Origin: an uncultured Gammaproteobacteria bacterium
GTDB lineage: Bacteria; Pseudomonadota; Gammaproteobacteria; Pseudomonadales; Pseudohongiellaceae
Direction: 5' to 3'
Assembly: GCA_937898685.1 (NCBI GenBank)
Contig: CALEJT010000025.1
Location: 1-8,997, forward strand
DNA: 8,997 nt
The notes below the pieces were generated by a model, which was not told where the DNA came from, did not search any database, and saw only the letters and a program-made list of their open reading frames with translations. Positions 8,884 to 8,997 of the stretch are shown piece after piece; position 1 is the first letter of the stretch, and each line of letters starts with the position of its first letter. The position numbers and the translations under genes are program-made.

Positions 8884-8921
8884 TACGTCGACGGGGCGAT
8901 CGGCAGCACCCTGCAGATCGG
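8847..8921 (-). pseudogene. IS3-family OrfB transposase fragment (near N-terminus)
   Basis: Twenty-five codons read PICRVLPIAPSTYYEH followed by ASRQADPVR, a pattern typical of the start of IS3-family OrfB (integrase-core transposase) before the catalytic DDE domain. It is cut at both sides: to the left the frame runs into integrase sequence, and to the right the frame that should lead into PICRVL is replaced by a different coding frame. None of the catalytic residues are present. Confidence 0.62.
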
Positions 8922-8995
8922 GTCAGCTCGGCGACGGTCTGTTCGAGGCGGGCGATCTTCGCGTCGCGCCCGTCGTCGCCGGCCTGGGCCAGCAC
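8918..8995 (-). pseudogene. Probable transposase coiled-coil fragment at the window edge
   Basis: Twenty-six codons read LAQAGDDGRDAKIARLEQTV then AELTR, a short leucine-heptad coiled coil of the kind found in IS3 OrfA or at the N-terminus of IS66-type transposases. It runs straight into the OrfB fragment in a different frame, with the two overlapping at 8918-8921. The family cannot be settled from so short a piece, and the frame is open at the right edge of the window. Confidence 0.35.
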
Positions 8996-8997
8996 CG

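Larger units (their letters stand above)
8842..8997 (-). mobile_element. IS remnant (IS3-family transposase pieces) interrupting the integrase
   Basis: From about 8842 to the right edge the minus strand carries transposase-like reading frames, abruptly different from the integrase. The best-recognised piece is an IS3-family OrfB start (8847-8921). No terminal inverted repeat or target duplication was found at the 8841-8847 junction, so this is a fragment rather than a clean IS end. More of the element may lie beyond the window. Confidence 0.6.

Overview
The window looks like accessory chromosomal DNA from a high-GC gammaproteobacterium. The elongator tRNA-Met 3' half, the strong GC bias of the housekeeping-like genes and the style of the integrase and IS fragments would all suit a Xanthomonadaceae-type host. 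That host call is an impression from sequence style and was not tested by a search.

Layout from left to right: (1) the 3' part of a tRNA-Met(CAT) gene followed by a clean intrinsic terminator; (2) a 276-base non-coding stretch with several TGACA/TGTCA motifs and two perfect inverted repeats; (3) hsdR on the plus strand, the restriction/translocation subunit of a Type I restriction-modification (RM) system; (4) a short convergent intergenic gap; (5) on the minus strand, read from right to left, a small XRE-type regulator, hsdM, hsdS and an AlbA_2/Schlafen-type ATP-binding protein gene. hsdM and hsdS overlap by 11 bases, and hsdS and the AlbA_2 gene overlap by 4, so these three form a translationally coupled unit; (6) a divergent control region of about 130 bases with a good sigma70 promoter and three or four copies of a 13-base dyad operator; (7) on the plus strand, a small excisionase-like DNA-binding protein overlapping an integrase gene by 8 bases; (8) the integrase is cut off after about 60 codons by IS transposase debris that runs off the right edge.

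Taken together: a complete Type I RM system (HsdR, HsdM, HsdS) sits between a tRNA gene and a broken integrase module, which is the usual picture of a defence-carrying genomic island. hsdR is not in the hsdMS operon; it converges on it from the other side. The XRE gene is the first gene of the modification operon and lies divergent from the excisionase/integrase pair. Its putative operators overlap the promoter of that pair, so one regulator may connect methyltransferase expression with island mobility. The AlbA_2 protein in the operon keeps three acidic residues at spacings like those of the Schlafen RNase site. This makes it the most interesting candidate for an undescribed function, but that reading is inference.
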